This document shows positions 47,277 through 58,197 of a DNA stretch of 64,000 nt, in pieces; the first letter of the stretch is position 1; each line of letters opens with the position of its first letter. The notes under the pieces are model-generated. The model ran no database searches, was not told where the DNA came from, and saw only the letters and a program-made list of their open reading frames with translations. The stretch is from Mesobacillus boroniphilus (GTDB lineage: Bacteria; Bacillota; Bacilli; Bacillales; Cytobacillaceae). A program made the position numbers and the translations under genes. The stretch lies in contig NZ_QTKX01000002.1 of the NCBI RefSeq assembly GCF_018424685.1, positions 372,001 through 436,000 of the forward strand. The letters run 5' to 3'.

Positions 47277-48245
47277 ATGATCCTTGTGGTTGGTGGTGCC
47301 GGTTATATAGGCAGTCATCTCGTGGAGGAACTGGTAAAAACGAGTGAAGTGATTGTGCTGGATAATCTTTCAACGGGTCATGAGAAAGCGGTCGATCCGC
47401 AAGCGATATTTGTAAAAGGTGACCTCGGCAATGAGAGAGACCTAAAAGCTGTTTTCAACAATTACCCCATCAAGGCTGTCATGCATTTCGCGGCTTACAG
47501 TCTGGTAGGGGAGTCAGTGACCGATCCGTTGAAGTACTATGAAAATAATGTTGCAGCGACGCTAAAGTTGCTAAAAGTGATGCTGAAATACAATGTGAAG
47601 AATTTTATTTTCTCATCGACAGCGGCAACATATGGTATTCCAAATGTTGAAATTATCAATGAAGACAGCCGGACTCAGCCGATCAATCCATATGGACAGT
47701 CTAAATTGATGGTGGAAAACATCCTCGCTGATTTTGCGGCAGCTTATGACCTGCACTACGTTGTATTGCGCTACTTTAACGCTGCCGGAGCAAGTGGTTC
47801 GGGCAGAATCGGCGAAATGCATGATCCGGAAACGCATCTGATTCCAATCATCCTGCAGCATCTACTAGGGCAGCGTGAGCAGATCTCTGTGTTTGGTGAT
47901 GATTATGACACACCGGACGGCACATGCATCCGCGATTATATCCATGTGACGGACCTGGCCAATGCTCATATTGCCGCGCTAGATTCTTTGCTAAACGCCC
48001 AGAATAAAACCGCGACTTACAACCTTGGCAATGGACAGGGCTATTCTGTAAAAGAAGTAATAGACACGTGTGAGAAGGTTACCGGAAGAAAAGCAAATAT
48101 TATCATTGCCGACCGTCGCTCAGGTGACCCGGCAAGATTGGTCGCTTCTTCGGAAAAAATTCGCCAGGCACTCGGCTGGAAGGCAGAACGAGACCTGGAA
48201 AAAATCATCGATAGTGCCTGGAAGTGGCACCAAAGTGTTCAATAA
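47277..48245 (+). CDS. galE: UDP-glucose 4-epimerase
   Basis: The 322-residue extended SDR protein has GGAGYIGSHLVEEL, a catalytic serine region FSSTAATYG, YGQSK (YxxxK), and the GalE C-terminal blocks GDDYDTPDGTCIRDYIHV and RRSGDPARLVA. It interconverts UDP-glucose and UDP-galactose for envelope sugars. TAGGAGG precedes the ATG. Confidence 0.95.
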   Translation: MILVVGGAGYIGSHLVEELVKTSEVIVLDNLSTGHEKAVDPQAIFVKGDLGNERDLKAVFNNYPIKAVMHFAAYSLVGESVTDPLKYYENNVAATLKLLKVMLKYNVKNFIFSSTAATYGIPNVEIINEDSRTQPINPYGQSKLMVENILADFAAAYDLHYVVLRYFNAAGASGSGRIGEMHDPETHLIPIILQHLLGQREQISVFGDDYDTPDGTCIRDYIHVTDLANAHIAALDSLLNAQNKTATYNLGNGQGYSVKEVIDTCEKVTGRKANIIIADRRSGDPARLVASSEKIRQALGWKAERDLEKIIDSAWKWHQSVQ

Positions 48246-48247
48246 AA

Positions 48248-48285
48248 AGAAATGGACATCCAGTTAGAATGGATGTCCATTTTTA
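48248..48285. terminator. bidirectional terminator between galE and the c-di-GMP gene
   Basis: AATGGACATCC pairs with GGATGTCCATT, followed by TTTT, between convergent genes. Confidence 0.85.
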
Positions 48286-50106
48286 ATGGTGCAAAGCAAG
48301 TTCTTTTCCTTCTTTTAAAAAATAGCGCTCTTCGATCATTTGGATAAAAGGCTCAACATATTGTGAGTCGAATTGATTGCCTGCACAAACACGGAGCTCC
48401 TGGATCGCTTCGTCGAATGACTTTGTCCTCTGATAAGGCCGTTCCGTCGTCATAGCGTCGAAGGAGTCGACAATGCACAGCAGACGTGCCAGCTTAGGGA
48501 TGTTTTCCCCTTGGAGGCCATAAGGGTAGCCTTTGCCGTCGTACCGTTCATGGTGAAGTTCCACCAAAGGAATAAGCTCTTCAAGTTCCTTGTTGGTTGA
48601 TATAATTTCTTTCCCCCATGTGACATGCTTCTTGACCATTTCCCACTCATGAGGTTCCAGCTTGCCTTTCTTGTTGATGACGTCACGAGGAATTTCAAGC
48701 TTTCCGATGTCATGGATTAAGGCTCCTAAGGTGAATATTCTTTGCTCGTGGTCAGAGAGTGACAACTTCCTGCCAAAGTCAACTGCGTATTGGAAGACAC
48801 GTTTACTATGTCTATAAGTATAAACATCTTTAGAAAGGAAAATCTTCAGCTGCTGCTCCGCTTCTTCCAGCTGCTTTTCAAAAGACTGTGAATCATCCAG
48901 GCTCTTGAATTGAGTTTGGTAGATTTGTACAAGATTCTTACCTTGAGCCTTTGCAAAATACATCGCTTCATCAGCTTTGTTTAAGAGTTCCGATATACTA
49001 TATGTGTCATTTTGCCGTTGAGCGACACCAGCCGAAAAAGATAAACAGCCATATGGCAGGGCCTCAACGCCCTTGAAATATGTATCATTTATCTTTTTGC
49101 GCAAATCACTTAAAAATTGGTATGCATCGGATGCAACTGTATTCGGCATAAGGATAGAAAACTCTTCGCCGCCGTAACGGGCAACGGTATAACTTTTTGC
49201 AGCTGATTCTTTTATCAATAATGCTCCAAATTCCTTGAGGAGCTGGTCTCCCTGAATATGTCCATATAAATCATTATATTTCTTAAAATCGTCGAGATCC
49301 AATAACCCCACACTTAAAGGCTGGCCGGATTCCCTGGCGATTGAGATTTCTTTTTCAAAGAGCTCCTTAAAATAGCCATGGTTATTTAAGCCTGTTAGGT
49401 AATCCTTGTTGGCTTTATTTGAAATATCTTTATATAATTCAAAGTGCTGTTTAAAGGCCTGTGATAGCATAAATGAAATACTAATGAAAAGGAAAAGTCC
49501 AAATTTACCCTGAGAATCTAATAGGATGAGTAGAACAATTGACAGTAAAAGTGTACTTACATAGGTTGATATTGTTTCCTTTAGCATTCCTTCAAATACT
49601 TCAATTAGACTTTCAGAAGCTGCTAAGAGGAAGTAAATCCCTACTAATATGGTGTTGGTTAAAAAGTAAATTCCTAATGCGACGATATAGGGAACAAGGT
49701 TAGTCAAAGAGACGCTTCCAACAGATCCGCCAGCTAGAATAAATAATTGATACGAAAAAATGATCATTAGTGAATATATTGAAAAATTTATTAGATTTTC
49801 CCACCATTCACTTTTTCGTTGGGTGAAAATAAATATAATGGCATGTAATGCTAATACCATTAATGTTAAATCAAGACCAAACAAAAAAAGGCTTGCCAGG
49901 AAGACAGAGGAATCCATGGAAAGGGTGTTTCCTTTTGGAGGAAGTTGTATATAGTAGTGGTTTAATAATAGTACAGCTCCTGTTAAAGTTAAAATAGTAA
50001 CCCAGTCATTAAGGGAATAGGAAAGTTTGTCTATTTCTAGCATAAAGGCCAGTATGCCTAATAGCGAAATTATGAACACATAAGTGTGCTTCTTAGAAAG
50101 GTGCAT
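48283..50106 (-). CDS. membrane GGDEF / HD-GYP protein (c-di-GMP synthesis and hydrolysis)
   Basis: The 607-residue protein has about six N-terminal membrane helices (to residue 215), a GGDEF domain with RYGGEEF (310-316) and DYLTGLNNHGYF, and a C-terminal HD-GYP domain with HDIGK (465-469) and HHERYDGKGYP (518-528). Both active-site motifs look intact. There is no RxxD inhibitory site five residues before GGEEF (the segment is KSYT). It is the last gene of a leftward operon with a DUF5317 protein and a 37-residue peptide; a perfect hairpin precedes it. Confidence 0.93.
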   Translation of the reverse strand: MHLSKKHTYVFIISLLGILAFMLEIDKLSYSLNDWVTILTLTGAVLLLNHYYIQLPPKGNTLSMDSSVFLASLFLFGLDLTLMVLALHAIIFIFTQRKSEWWENLINFSIYSLMIIFSYQLFILAGGSVGSVSLTNLVPYIVALGIYFLTNTILVGIYFLLAASESLIEVFEGMLKETISTYVSTLLLSIVLLILLDSQGKFGLFLFISISFMLSQAFKQHFELYKDISNKANKDYLTGLNNHGYFKELFEKEISIARESGQPLSVGLLDLDDFKKYNDLYGHIQGDQLLKEFGALLIKESAAKSYTVARYGGEEFSILMPNTVASDAYQFLSDLRKKINDTYFKGVEALPYGCLSFSAGVAQRQNDTYSISELLNKADEAMYFAKAQGKNLVQIYQTQFKSLDDSQSFEKQLEEAEQQLKIFLSKDVYTYRHSKRVFQYAVDFGRKLSLSDHEQRIFTLGALIHDIGKLEIPRDVINKKGKLEPHEWEMVKKHVTWGKEIISTNKELEELIPLVELHHERYDGKGYPYGLQGENIPKLARLLCIVDSFDAMTTERPYQRTKSFDEAIQELRVCAGNQFDSQYVEPFIQMIEERYFLKEGKELALHH

Positions 50107-50134
50107 TTTACCATCACTCTCATATCAAAGTTTA

Positions 50135-50160
50135 AGGAGAAGTTTCTAGAAACTTCTCCT
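50135..50160. other. 26-base perfect palindrome upstream of the c-di-GMP gene
   Basis: AGGAGAAGTTTCT is followed directly by its reverse complement. It lies between the 37-residue ORF and the GGDEF gene, without a long T tract, and could be a processing or regulatory hairpin in the shared mRNA. Confidence 0.6.
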
Positions 50161-50168
50161 GTTTTAGA

Positions 50169-50282
50169 TTATGACCCAATAATTTTAAAACCTGAAGTCA
50201 ACGCCATAATCGCTGATCCAATAATTACTGCGTTATAAACAATAGTAGTAACCTTAATTCCATGCTTTTGATTCTTTTTCAT
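50169..50282 (-). CDS. 37-residue hydrophobic peptide, translationally coupled
   Basis: The minus strand from ATG at 50282 reads 37 codons: a basic start (MKKNQKHGIKV) and one hydrophobic helix (TTIVYNAVIIGSAIMALTSGF). GGGAGGTGG lies seven bases upstream, and the ATG overlaps the stop of the DUF5317 gene (ATGA). The coupling and strong ribosome binding site support real translation. The function is unknown. Confidence 0.72.
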   Translation of the reverse strand: MKKNQKHGIKVTTIVYNAVIIGSAIMALTSGFKIIGS

Positions 50283-50875
50283 CCCAATCCACCTCCCTCT
50301 GTTGACAGGTTGATATCTTGAGCCTCTTTATTTTTAGGCATTTCTACCATCAAATACTGAATAAAGAGGAAGATTCCGATATTCATGACAACATCGCCGA
50401 TCGAGATGACTTGAGTTCGCGGGTAAGGATCTGTCAATGGGATGATATCAGCGAGCATTCCCAGTTTAGTAGATGAGTCAAGAAGTGCGTGTTTTGCATA
50501 TAAGCCTTCTTTTAATGCCTGGATATATGAAGGGTCCAGGATTGCAGCTGCTTCAGCTGATACAGGCATCCTTCCTCCATTGATAGCCATTACTAAAAAG
50601 TTAAGGAATACACCGATGAAAACAACAATGAATCCGCGGTGGTTTCGATTAATGAAAAGGAATATCAGGCCCAACACGTATACAACCATATAGATTGACG
50701 CGCTGGCATGGCCTAACGCCGCATAATCATTCTGGAAGTAATAGACTGCCAATTGGACCACTAAAAGGAGGGGGAAAATCCAGCCTGCTTTCAGTCTAAG
50801 ATCCGACAATCCTCGCAGATTCCCTTTTCTGAACAAGGCAATGACAAACGAAATGATAATTCCATCAAAAACCAT
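50279..50875 (-). CDS. DUF5317 membrane protein
   Basis: The 198-residue protein has about five hydrophobic helices and the conserved loop NGGRMPVSAEAA typical of DUF5317. The function is not known. It is the first gene of a leftward operon ending with a c-di-GMP turnover protein, so a signalling or sensory link is inferred. Confidence 0.82.
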   Translation of the reverse strand: MVFDGIIISFVIALFRKGNLRGLSDLRLKAGWIFPLLLVVQLAVYYFQNDYAALGHASASIYMVVYVLGLIFLFINRNHRGFIVVFIGVFLNFLVMAINGGRMPVSAEAAAILDPSYIQALKEGLYAKHALLDSSTKLGMLADIIPLTDPYPRTQVISIGDVVMNIGIFLFIQYLMVEMPKNKEAQDINLSTEGGGLG

Positions 50876-51194
50876 AACAAACTTCCTATCAAAAAAGTAT
50901 AGTAGAAAAACAAGATTCCTAACTTAAGTAATTACATTAATATGATAGGCTTACCCATATAGAAAATTCAACCATTTTTTTAGTAATTTTCTCTCTATTA
51001 GAAAAATTTAGTTCGATTGACCTAAGTGAAGAAGGGTATTACAAGGAATGATATTTTTTGGATTCAGTCAAGGCTGGTTTACAGGGAAAATTGATAGCTT
51101 GCTTAATGACAGATGGGAGTAATATTCACGAGGTTTGTCGATAAATAGTTAAACAAACGTTTGATTAATATAAAGATGCAGGAGGAATTACAAG
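50876..51194. other. intergenic region ahead of the glpF relic
   Basis: No gene is seen. AAACAAACGTTTGATT near 51150 contains the palindrome CAAACGTTTG, and AGGAGGA at 51180 looks like the preserved ribosome binding site of the lost glpF. Confidence 0.45.
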
Positions 51195-51377
51195 ATAGGC
51201 GTTTTTCTTACAGGCCCGGCAATTCCAAATATTTTTTCGAATTTATTCATTGAGGTATTCGGCACTTTTCTTTTGTATTAGGGAGCAGTAGCAGGGACTT
51301 TTTGGTTGGTAATTGGTATAGTAGCATTAACTCAAGCATTAGTTTATACAGTAGGTAAAAACAGGCAGTACAGTTAG
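51195..51377 (+). pseudogene. glpF: glpF relic (glycerol facilitator)
   Basis: In one frame from ATA at 51195 the sequence reads IGVFLTGPAIPNIFSNLF and then IEVFGTFLL, closely resembling an internal part of Gram-positive GlpF (FLTGPAI..., EIIGTFVLVLG). It is followed by an in-frame TAG at 51279 and then GAVAGTFWLVIGIVALTQ before a second stop. The start codon, the first helices and the second half are missing. A ribosome binding site AGGAGGA sits just upstream, so an internal deletion seems to have joined the glpF leader to its middle. glpK follows 72 bases later. Confidence 0.7.
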
Positions 51378-51413
51378 ATACATTTAAAGTTGGTATGTAA
51401 TAAAACAATAAAT

Positions 51414-51427
51414 TGAAAGCGGTTAAG
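51414..51427 (+). promoter_or_regulatory. cre-like sequence before glpK
   Basis: TGAAAGCGGTTAAG matches the cre consensus at 12 of 14 positions, lacking the final CA. Catabolite control of glpFK is known in Bacillus; this copy is a weak candidate. Confidence 0.35.
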
Positions 51428-51431
51428 TTAG

Positions 51432-52940
<1,509 letters not shown>

Positions 52941-52991
52941 ATAAAGGTACGAACATTAATTAAGGTGGCAATTATTCCATTCAGTTGAAAT

Positions 52992-53037
52992 AGCGCTTGA
53001 AGCCCAGCAAATATGAGACGGGCTCAAGTGCTTTTTT
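52992..53037 (+). terminator. terminator of glpK
   Basis: AGCGCTTGAAGCCC pairs with GGGCTCAAGTGCT, followed by TTTTTT. Confidence 0.8.
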
Positions 53038-53148
53038 AATAACAAATACCTAAAGGGTACGAAAAGTATACCACGGGAAGTATAATGAGAGGTGAGACAA
53101 AAACTTATTGTTTTTCGGCAAGCCGGTTTAAAAAGGGTGATTTCTATC

Positions 53149-54408
53149 ATGTCATTAAATGCTCGGAAAGTAGGAATTCTGAACATGCTCATGCAGACGG
53201 AATCCTACGTCTCCGCAGGAAGCGTCATAGCTGAATGGAAGATTGCAGAAAGTACTGTTTATCGTGACATTACAGGAATTAATGATTGGCTGGAGAGGCA
53301 GAAGCTGCAGCCTGTTAAGCATGCGCGGACGAATGGTTTTTATTTGGATGCTTGCGAAAAAGTTTTTATTAAAGAAAAGCTAGGTCGTCTGAACCTGGAT
53401 AGTGAATACCACCGTTCACCTCGGGAACGACAAGCTTGGATCGGAGTTTTATTTTTGACGAGGGAGGAGCCTGTTTTCCTGGATGATTTAATGGAAAAGC
53501 TGGCTGTCAGCAGGAGTACGATCTTACGGGATCTGGAGAGTTTGAAATCCAGACTGGCTGACCATCGTTTGGAACTTAAACTGGGGAGAGAGGAAGGATA
53601 TCATATTATCGGAACGGAACATGACAAACGCAGGAGTCTTGTCCATTTCCTTGCCAGAATTCACCCGGAAAAGGATAGTCATTGGCTGAATCCAAACCCG
53701 GAAATCCTGACTGACCAGAATTGGTCCAATGAATTATTCGCTTCATCAGAAGCCGCCGCTATTTATCACATTCTCTTTGAATCGGAAAAAATCCTCAAAA
53801 TTCATTATCCAGATGATATGATCGAAATCCTGAGCATTCATTTATTATTTTTATTGAAGAGATATCGTCAAGGTAAAATAATGGCTATGGATCCAATGGA
53901 AAAAGTCATTTTGAAGCCGTCTGCTGAATATCAGGCTGCTCAATATATTGGAGAGCAGATTGCGGAAAAGTTTAATCTGACAATACCCGATGATGAACTC
54001 TGTTATATATCGGTATGTTTGATGGAGGCAAAGAATGAGGTTTACTGTCCGAACAATGCAGGAGAAAATGAACTGTTGATTCTAAAGAAGTTGATCGAAA
54101 AGATGGTCAAAGATTTCGAGGATGATTTCCAACTGGCCTTCCGGAACAAAGAGGTGCTTGAACAAAGCCTGTATTTTCACTTGAAGTCAGCCTATTACCG
54201 GATCATTTATAGGCTCGAATTCGAAAATCCGCTTGCTGCCACCATCATCAGCCATTACTCTGATCTTTTCGAAGAGACGAAAAAGGTCATCCATCACCTT
54301 GAACAAGCCATTGGTAAAGAAATATCAAATGATGAAGTCGCACTTATTGCCATGCACTTCGGCGGCTGGATTGAAAAACCGGGACTTGAAAATGATGATG
54401 GTGCCTGA
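53149..54408 (+). CDS. PRD-domain transcriptional regulator (BglG/MtlR-like, without EIIB)
   Basis: The 419-residue protein has two N-terminal winged-helix segments (ARKVGILNMLMQTESYVSA and DDLMEKLAVSRSTILRDLESLKS) and two PRD-like helical regions with histidines (EILSIHLLFLLKRY, EVALIAMHFGGW). PRDs are phosphorylated by HPr or EII proteins, tying activity to sugar uptake. No PTS gene is adjacent, so the target is unknown. The ATG at 53149 follows GGGTGAT; the frame opens earlier at 53092. The stop lies inside a REP-like palindrome. Confidence 0.82.
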   Translation: MSLNARKVGILNMLMQTESYVSAGSVIAEWKIAESTVYRDITGINDWLERQKLQPVKHARTNGFYLDACEKVFIKEKLGRLNLDSEYHRSPRERQAWIGVLFLTREEPVFLDDLMEKLAVSRSTILRDLESLKSRLADHRLELKLGREEGYHIIGTEHDKRRSLVHFLARIHPEKDSHWLNPNPEILTDQNWSNELFASSEAAAIYHILFESEKILKIHYPDDMIEILSIHLLFLLKRYRQGKIMAMDPMEKVILKPSAEYQAAQYIGEQIAEKFNLTIPDDELCYISVCLMEAKNEVYCPNNAGENELLILKKLIEKMVKDFEDDFQLAFRNKEVLEQSLYFHLKSAYYRIIYRLEFENPLAATIISHYSDLFEETKKVIHHLEQAIGKEISNDEVALIAMHFGGWIEKPGLENDDGA

Positions 54409-54439
54409 CCCTCGGATGAGCTCTTAGAGTCAGGCGCCC
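54401..54439. repeat. GGTGCCTGAC palindromic element
   Basis: GGTGCCTGAC is mirrored by GTCAGGCGCC after about 18 bases, with no T tract. The element includes the stop codon of the PRD gene. GGTGCCTG also occurs near 940. It resembles REP-type sequences. Confidence 0.55.
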
Positions 54440-54448
54440 TTATCGAAA

Positions 54449-54553
54449 CTATTCATGTCTTCCGCCTTTCTTGTTTTGTTTGCTGATCATCGTCAATAAT
54501 AATAGTTTTTCCTCTGCGCTTAACATGCTCCAGCTTCCTGCTTTTACTTTCAT
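54449..54553 (-). CDS. 34-residue small protein
   Basis: From the ATG at 54553 the minus strand reads 34 codons (MKVKAGSWSMLSAEEKLLLL and a basic tail). AAGGAG eight bases upstream is an ideal ribosome binding site, better than for the overlapping 61-codon frame in another phase. No family is recognised. Confidence 0.5.
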   Translation of the reverse strand: MKVKAGSWSMLSAEEKLLLLTMISKQNKKGGRHE

Positions 54554-54772
54554 TTAAAACACTCCTTTTCACTGTATTATTTTTACTTTTGGTCCTGTAA
54601 TCCCTATATACCGCCTTTTTCAGAAAACCAAACAACAAAAATTCCTACAAATTACCAGCCTTTTCAACATGCTCTAAGCACTAAATCTGTCGAAATTTCG
54701 ATTTTTCGATAATGAAGAGGGGATGGAGATGTGAAATCTACATTCGGAAAATATTATTTAGCGTAAGAACAG

Positions 54773-54803
54773 AAAAAGCACTGATCAATTGACCAGTGCT
54801 TTT
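54773..54803 (-). terminator. terminator of the wall-binding amidase gene
   Basis: AAAAGCACTG pairs with CAGTGCTTTT with a following T run on the minus strand. Confidence 0.85.
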
Positions 54804-54812
54804 GCATTGCCT

Positions 54813-56666
54813 TTATTTAGATAAAAACCCACTTAAACCTTTATACATTCCATTGACTACACTTGTTTGGTAGCTTGAAGTGATAAGCTTGTCCCGTTCG
54901 GCAGCATTGGAAATGAAGCCAATCTCAACAAGTACTGCTGGTGCTTTGTTTCCGCGCAATACTGCGAATTCCGCTGTTTTGACACCTCTGTTGGCAGCAC
55001 CGGTTGCTTTAATCATCTCGGTTTGAATAGATGTTGCCAATGTCTTGCTAGCTGTAGGGTAGTAGCCGTTTGGATTGTAGTATGTTTCCATCCCGGCTGG
55101 CTGTGAATATACAGACGAATTCACGTGAATGCTTACGAACGCATCAGGCAAAATCGAATTAGAGTAAACGACACGCTCACCAAGAGTCAGGTAAACATCA
55201 GTGCTTCGAGTCATATGAACCTTGGCACCATGTTTTCTCAATTCGTCTTTTAGCTTAAGACCTACACTTAGAACAATGTTCTTTTCATAAATGATTCCTG
55301 ATACCGCTCCACTGTCACGCCCGCCATGACCAGGGTCAAGCACGATCTTTTTGCCCTCGAGTTCCCTTGAGACGGGAATCCATACCCCGCTTGGCTCCAG
55401 GTACCATTCTTTACCGGCAGCATCGGTGATCCAACCAGTTTGCATCACGCCGCTGGTATTGGAATAATACCATTTGCCTCCATCCTGGTACCAGCCAGTC
55501 AGCATTGCACCTGATTTATCGAGGTAGTACCATTTTCCGCCTAAGAAGACCCAGCCTGTTTGCATCGCTCCGCTTGAATCAAGATAATACCACTTGCCGC
55601 CGCTAGAAAGCCATCCAGTCTGCATTTCTCCCTGTCCATTGAAGAAATACCACTTTCCTTCATAGACCCATCCGGTGTCCATGATAAAATCAGAACCAAA
55701 ATGGTACTTATGGCCATTAAGGGTCAGCCAGCTGTAATTCAGCTCACCTTTATCATTCGCATAGTATCTTTTTTCGTTTTCGGTAAAAAAGCCATTTTTA
55801 AAAAGTATCCCGCTGGAATTGAAGTAATAGGACTGCGTTCCTATTTTTGCAATTCCGGTAGTCATAATGCCTGTGCTTCCAAGGTAATAGGTATTTCCTA
55901 GCTCAGTGAACCAGCCGACCTGCATGGCCCCGTTGCTGTTAAAATAATATCTGCGTCCATCGATTGTCTGCCAACCACTTTGGATCATACCATCCTGGTT
56001 TGTGTAGTACGTGATACCGTTGATGTCAGATAATCCTTTTACAAGAACTCCCTCTTCATTAAAAAGATACCTCTTTCCGAGGATGTCATAAGGGCCGGCA
56101 GCAGCCCTTCCATCACTGGTTAGATAGTAGGTTTTTGAGTCAAGGTTCAGCCACTTATTTTTTTGGAGCACTCCGCTGTTATTGAAATAGTAATACCATC
56201 CGCTAATCTGCGTAATTCCAATGCTCTTTGCTCCACTGCTTTTGAAAAAATAAGTATCCGTCCCCAGCTGCATCCATCCGGTTTTCATTGCGCCATCCGA
56301 TTGCAGATAATAATGGGTGCCATTGTCATTAAGCCATCCAGTTTGCATCGCACCGCTGGATTTCAGGTAATACCAATTGTTCGACCACTTGAGCCACCCA
56401 GTCTTCATTGCACCGCTTTTATCTAAGTAATACCAATCATATTTCCAGTAAATCCATCCGGTTTGCATCACGCCTGAGCTATTCATGTAATACCAGTTCT
56501 TTCCATCGTAAACCCACCCTTTTACAGGGACATCGTTTTGATAGTAATACCAATTCCCGCTTGTATAGTTCCAGCCTGTAGTAGCTGCGTCAGCAGAGTT
56601 TGAACCCATCCCAAGACCGATCACAAAAAAAACCATCAAAGACAGCAGGACAACTCTAAACTTCAA
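54813..56666 (-). CDS. secreted N-acetylmuramoyl-L-alanine amidase (Amidase_3) with many wall-binding repeats
   Basis: The 617-residue product has a signal peptide (MKFRVVLLSLMVFFVIGLG), about 18-20 choline-binding-type repeats (KWYYLDSSGAMQTGW) over residues 30-425, and an Amidase_3 domain with zinc ligands in LDPGHGG, the Glu of IYEKN, SIHVNSS and the catalytic Glu of LVEIGF. It should cut muramoyl-alanine bonds. The frame extends to a TTG at 56696, but AAGGG before the TTG at 56666 gives a more typical signal peptide; either is possible. Confidence 0.92.
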   Translation of the reverse strand: MKFRVVLLSLMVFFVIGLGMGSNSADAATTGWNYTSGNWYYYQNDVPVKGWVYDGKNWYYMNSSGVMQTGWIYWKYDWYYLDKSGAMKTGWLKWSNNWYYLKSSGAMQTGWLNDNGTHYYLQSDGAMKTGWMQLGTDTYFFKSSGAKSIGITQISGWYYYFNNSGVLQKNKWLNLDSKTYYLTSDGRAAAGPYDILGKRYLFNEEGVLVKGLSDINGITYYTNQDGMIQSGWQTIDGRRYYFNSNGAMQVGWFTELGNTYYLGSTGIMTTGIAKIGTQSYYFNSSGILFKNGFFTENEKRYYANDKGELNYSWLTLNGHKYHFGSDFIMDTGWVYEGKWYFFNGQGEMQTGWLSSGGKWYYLDSSGAMQTGWVFLGGKWYYLDKSGAMLTGWYQDGGKWYYSNTSGVMQTGWITDAAGKEWYLEPSGVWIPVSRELEGKKIVLDPGHGGRDSGAVSGIIYEKNIVLSVGLKLKDELRKHGAKVHMTRSTDVYLTLGERVVYSNSILPDAFVSIHVNSSVYSQPAGMETYYNPNGYYPTASKTLATSIQTEMIKATGAANRGVKTAEFAVLRGNKAPAVLVEIGFISNAAERDKLITSSYQTSVVNGMYKGLSGFLSK

Positions 56667-56696
56667 ATCTTCGTTCCCTTCTTTCATTATGTTCAA

Positions 56697-57276
56697 TTTC
56701 CTAAGCTGTAAAAAAACTTGGTGCCACCTGAATGAAAGATTAATAGAAACTTAGTTGTATGTATGCTGTCTCTATCATATTTTTATCATTCTGTAAAATA
56801 AAACGACTTAGGTTACTACCATAATATTACGAAAATCGACAAGAAAGAAGGGAAAATTGAACTAAAAAACAGAAAAACGTAAAAAAATGTAAAAAAAGGA
56901 TTAAAGCTGTTATTGGGATTTGAAAAAAGCTTGCCAGCAACAATAGGCTGCCAAGCTTTGGGTATCTACCTTAATAGTTTTTAAACCTTTCACGATAATC
57001 GCTGATATTCTCTCTCGTAAATTAGGAAATTCCCTTTCATCTTCCTCGATAAATCTTTCTGCATCGTCGACTCCTTTAGTTTTCTCTATTGATAGGGCAG
57101 CCAATGCTGCGATATTCCCGTTTTGGCACTCTGTTAGAGTGGTGTCTCTCTTTTTATACTAAAATCCCCTTTTAAAGATTAATGAATGTTTTTGCATCCC
57201 GATGTCGTATATATATAAATAAGACTGAAAATCGGGTACAGTAATTTTTTAATCAAATAAAAATAGGGGGCGAAAC
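56697..57276. other. intergenic region ahead of gtaB
   Basis: No certain gene. A minus-strand 64-codon TTG frame (56910-57104) lacks a ribosome binding site, and a minus-strand terminator-like hairpin overlaps its end. Confidence 0.45.
56924..56962 (-). terminator. orphan minus-strand terminator-like hairpin
   Basis: AAGCTTGGCAGC pairs with GCTGGCAAGCTT, followed by TTTTTTC on the minus strand. No established gene precedes it, which may point to an unannotated short transcript. Confidence 0.5.
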
Positions 57277-58161
57277 ATGAACCGAATAAGAAAGGCAATC
57301 ATTCCCGCTGCCGGTTTGGGGACCAGATTCCTTCCAGCAACGAAGGCGATGCCGAAGGAAATGCTGCCAATTGTTGATAAGCCGACAATCCAGTTCATTG
57401 TAGAAGAAGCCATCGCATCAGGGATTGAAGACATCATCATTGTCACAGGGAAGGGAAAAAGGTCCATTGAAGATCATTTTGACCATGCCCTGGAGCTTGA
57501 AAAGAATTTGATGGAAAAAGAGAAGTATGAGTTGCTTGAAACCATCCAAAACATATCTAACATGATCGATATCCACTATATCCGTCAAAAGGAGCCACTT
57601 GGACTGGGCCACGCTGTCTGGTGCGCTCGTAATTTTATCGGTAATGAACCGTTCGCTGTCCTGCTGGGTGATGATATCGTTCAATCAGAAGTGCCCTGCC
57701 TTTTACAATTGAAGGAAATTTATAATAAACGCCTGGCATCAGTTATTGGTGTAAAGCGGGTACCGCAGGATGAAACCCATCGTTATGGGATTGTGGATCC
57801 AATCAGCAAAGATGAGCGAACATACCAGATTAAAAGTTTAATTGAAAAACCTGCTCCTGGTAATGCGCCATCCAACCTTGCGATCATCGGCCGCTACATA
57901 TTGACTCCGGAAATATTCATGTACCTTGAAGACCAGAAAAAGGGCTCGGGAAATGAAATTCAGCTGACTGATGCAATTCAGAGACTGAATGAGAACCAGC
58001 GTGTCTTTGCATATGAATTTGAAGGGAAGAGGTTTGACGTAGGAGAGAAGAAGGGATTCATTGAAACTACAGTGGAATTCGCACTGCAGGATCCTGAGCT
58101 TCGTGAGGACTTGGTAAAGTTCATGCTTGAAAAACTGGACTATTATCATCGTATTGAATAA
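57277..58161 (+). CDS. gtaB: UTP-glucose-1-phosphate uridylyltransferase
   Basis: The 294-residue nucleotidyltransferase has [49 protein letters not shown] and the C-terminal [15 protein letters not shown]. It makes UDP-glucose for teichoic-acid and glycolipid glucosylation and for GalE. Confidence 0.96.
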   Translation: MNRIRKAIIPAAGLGTRFLPATKAMPKEMLPIVDKPTIQFIVEEAIASGIEDIIIVTGKGKRSIEDHFDHALELEKNLMEKEKYELLETIQNISNMIDIHYIRQKEPLGLGHAVWCARNFIGNEPFAVLLGDDIVQSEVPCLLQLKEIYNKRLASVIGVKRVPQDETHRYGIVDPISKDERTYQIKSLIEKPAPGNAPSNLAIIGRYILTPEIFMYLEDQKKGSGNEIQLTDAIQRLNENQRVFAYEFEGKRFDVGEKKGFIETTVEFALQDPELREDLVKFMLEKLDYYHRIE

Positions 58162-58162
58162 C

Positions 58163-58196
58163 AAAAAGGCTGCTCAAATGTTGAGCAGCCTTTTTG
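58163..58196 (+). terminator. terminator of gtaB
   Basis: AAAAAGGCTGCTCAA pairs with TTGAGCAGCCTTTTT. Confidence 0.92.
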
Positions 58197-58197
58197 T

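Noticed and set aside
51140..51165. CAAACGTTTG palindrome as a cre site
   Set aside because: It does not fit the TGWAANCGNTNWCA consensus and no regulator can be assigned.
56910..57104. 64-codon minus-strand frame
   Set aside because: TTG start without ribosome binding site, and its end overlaps a terminator-like hairpin; more likely relic or chance.
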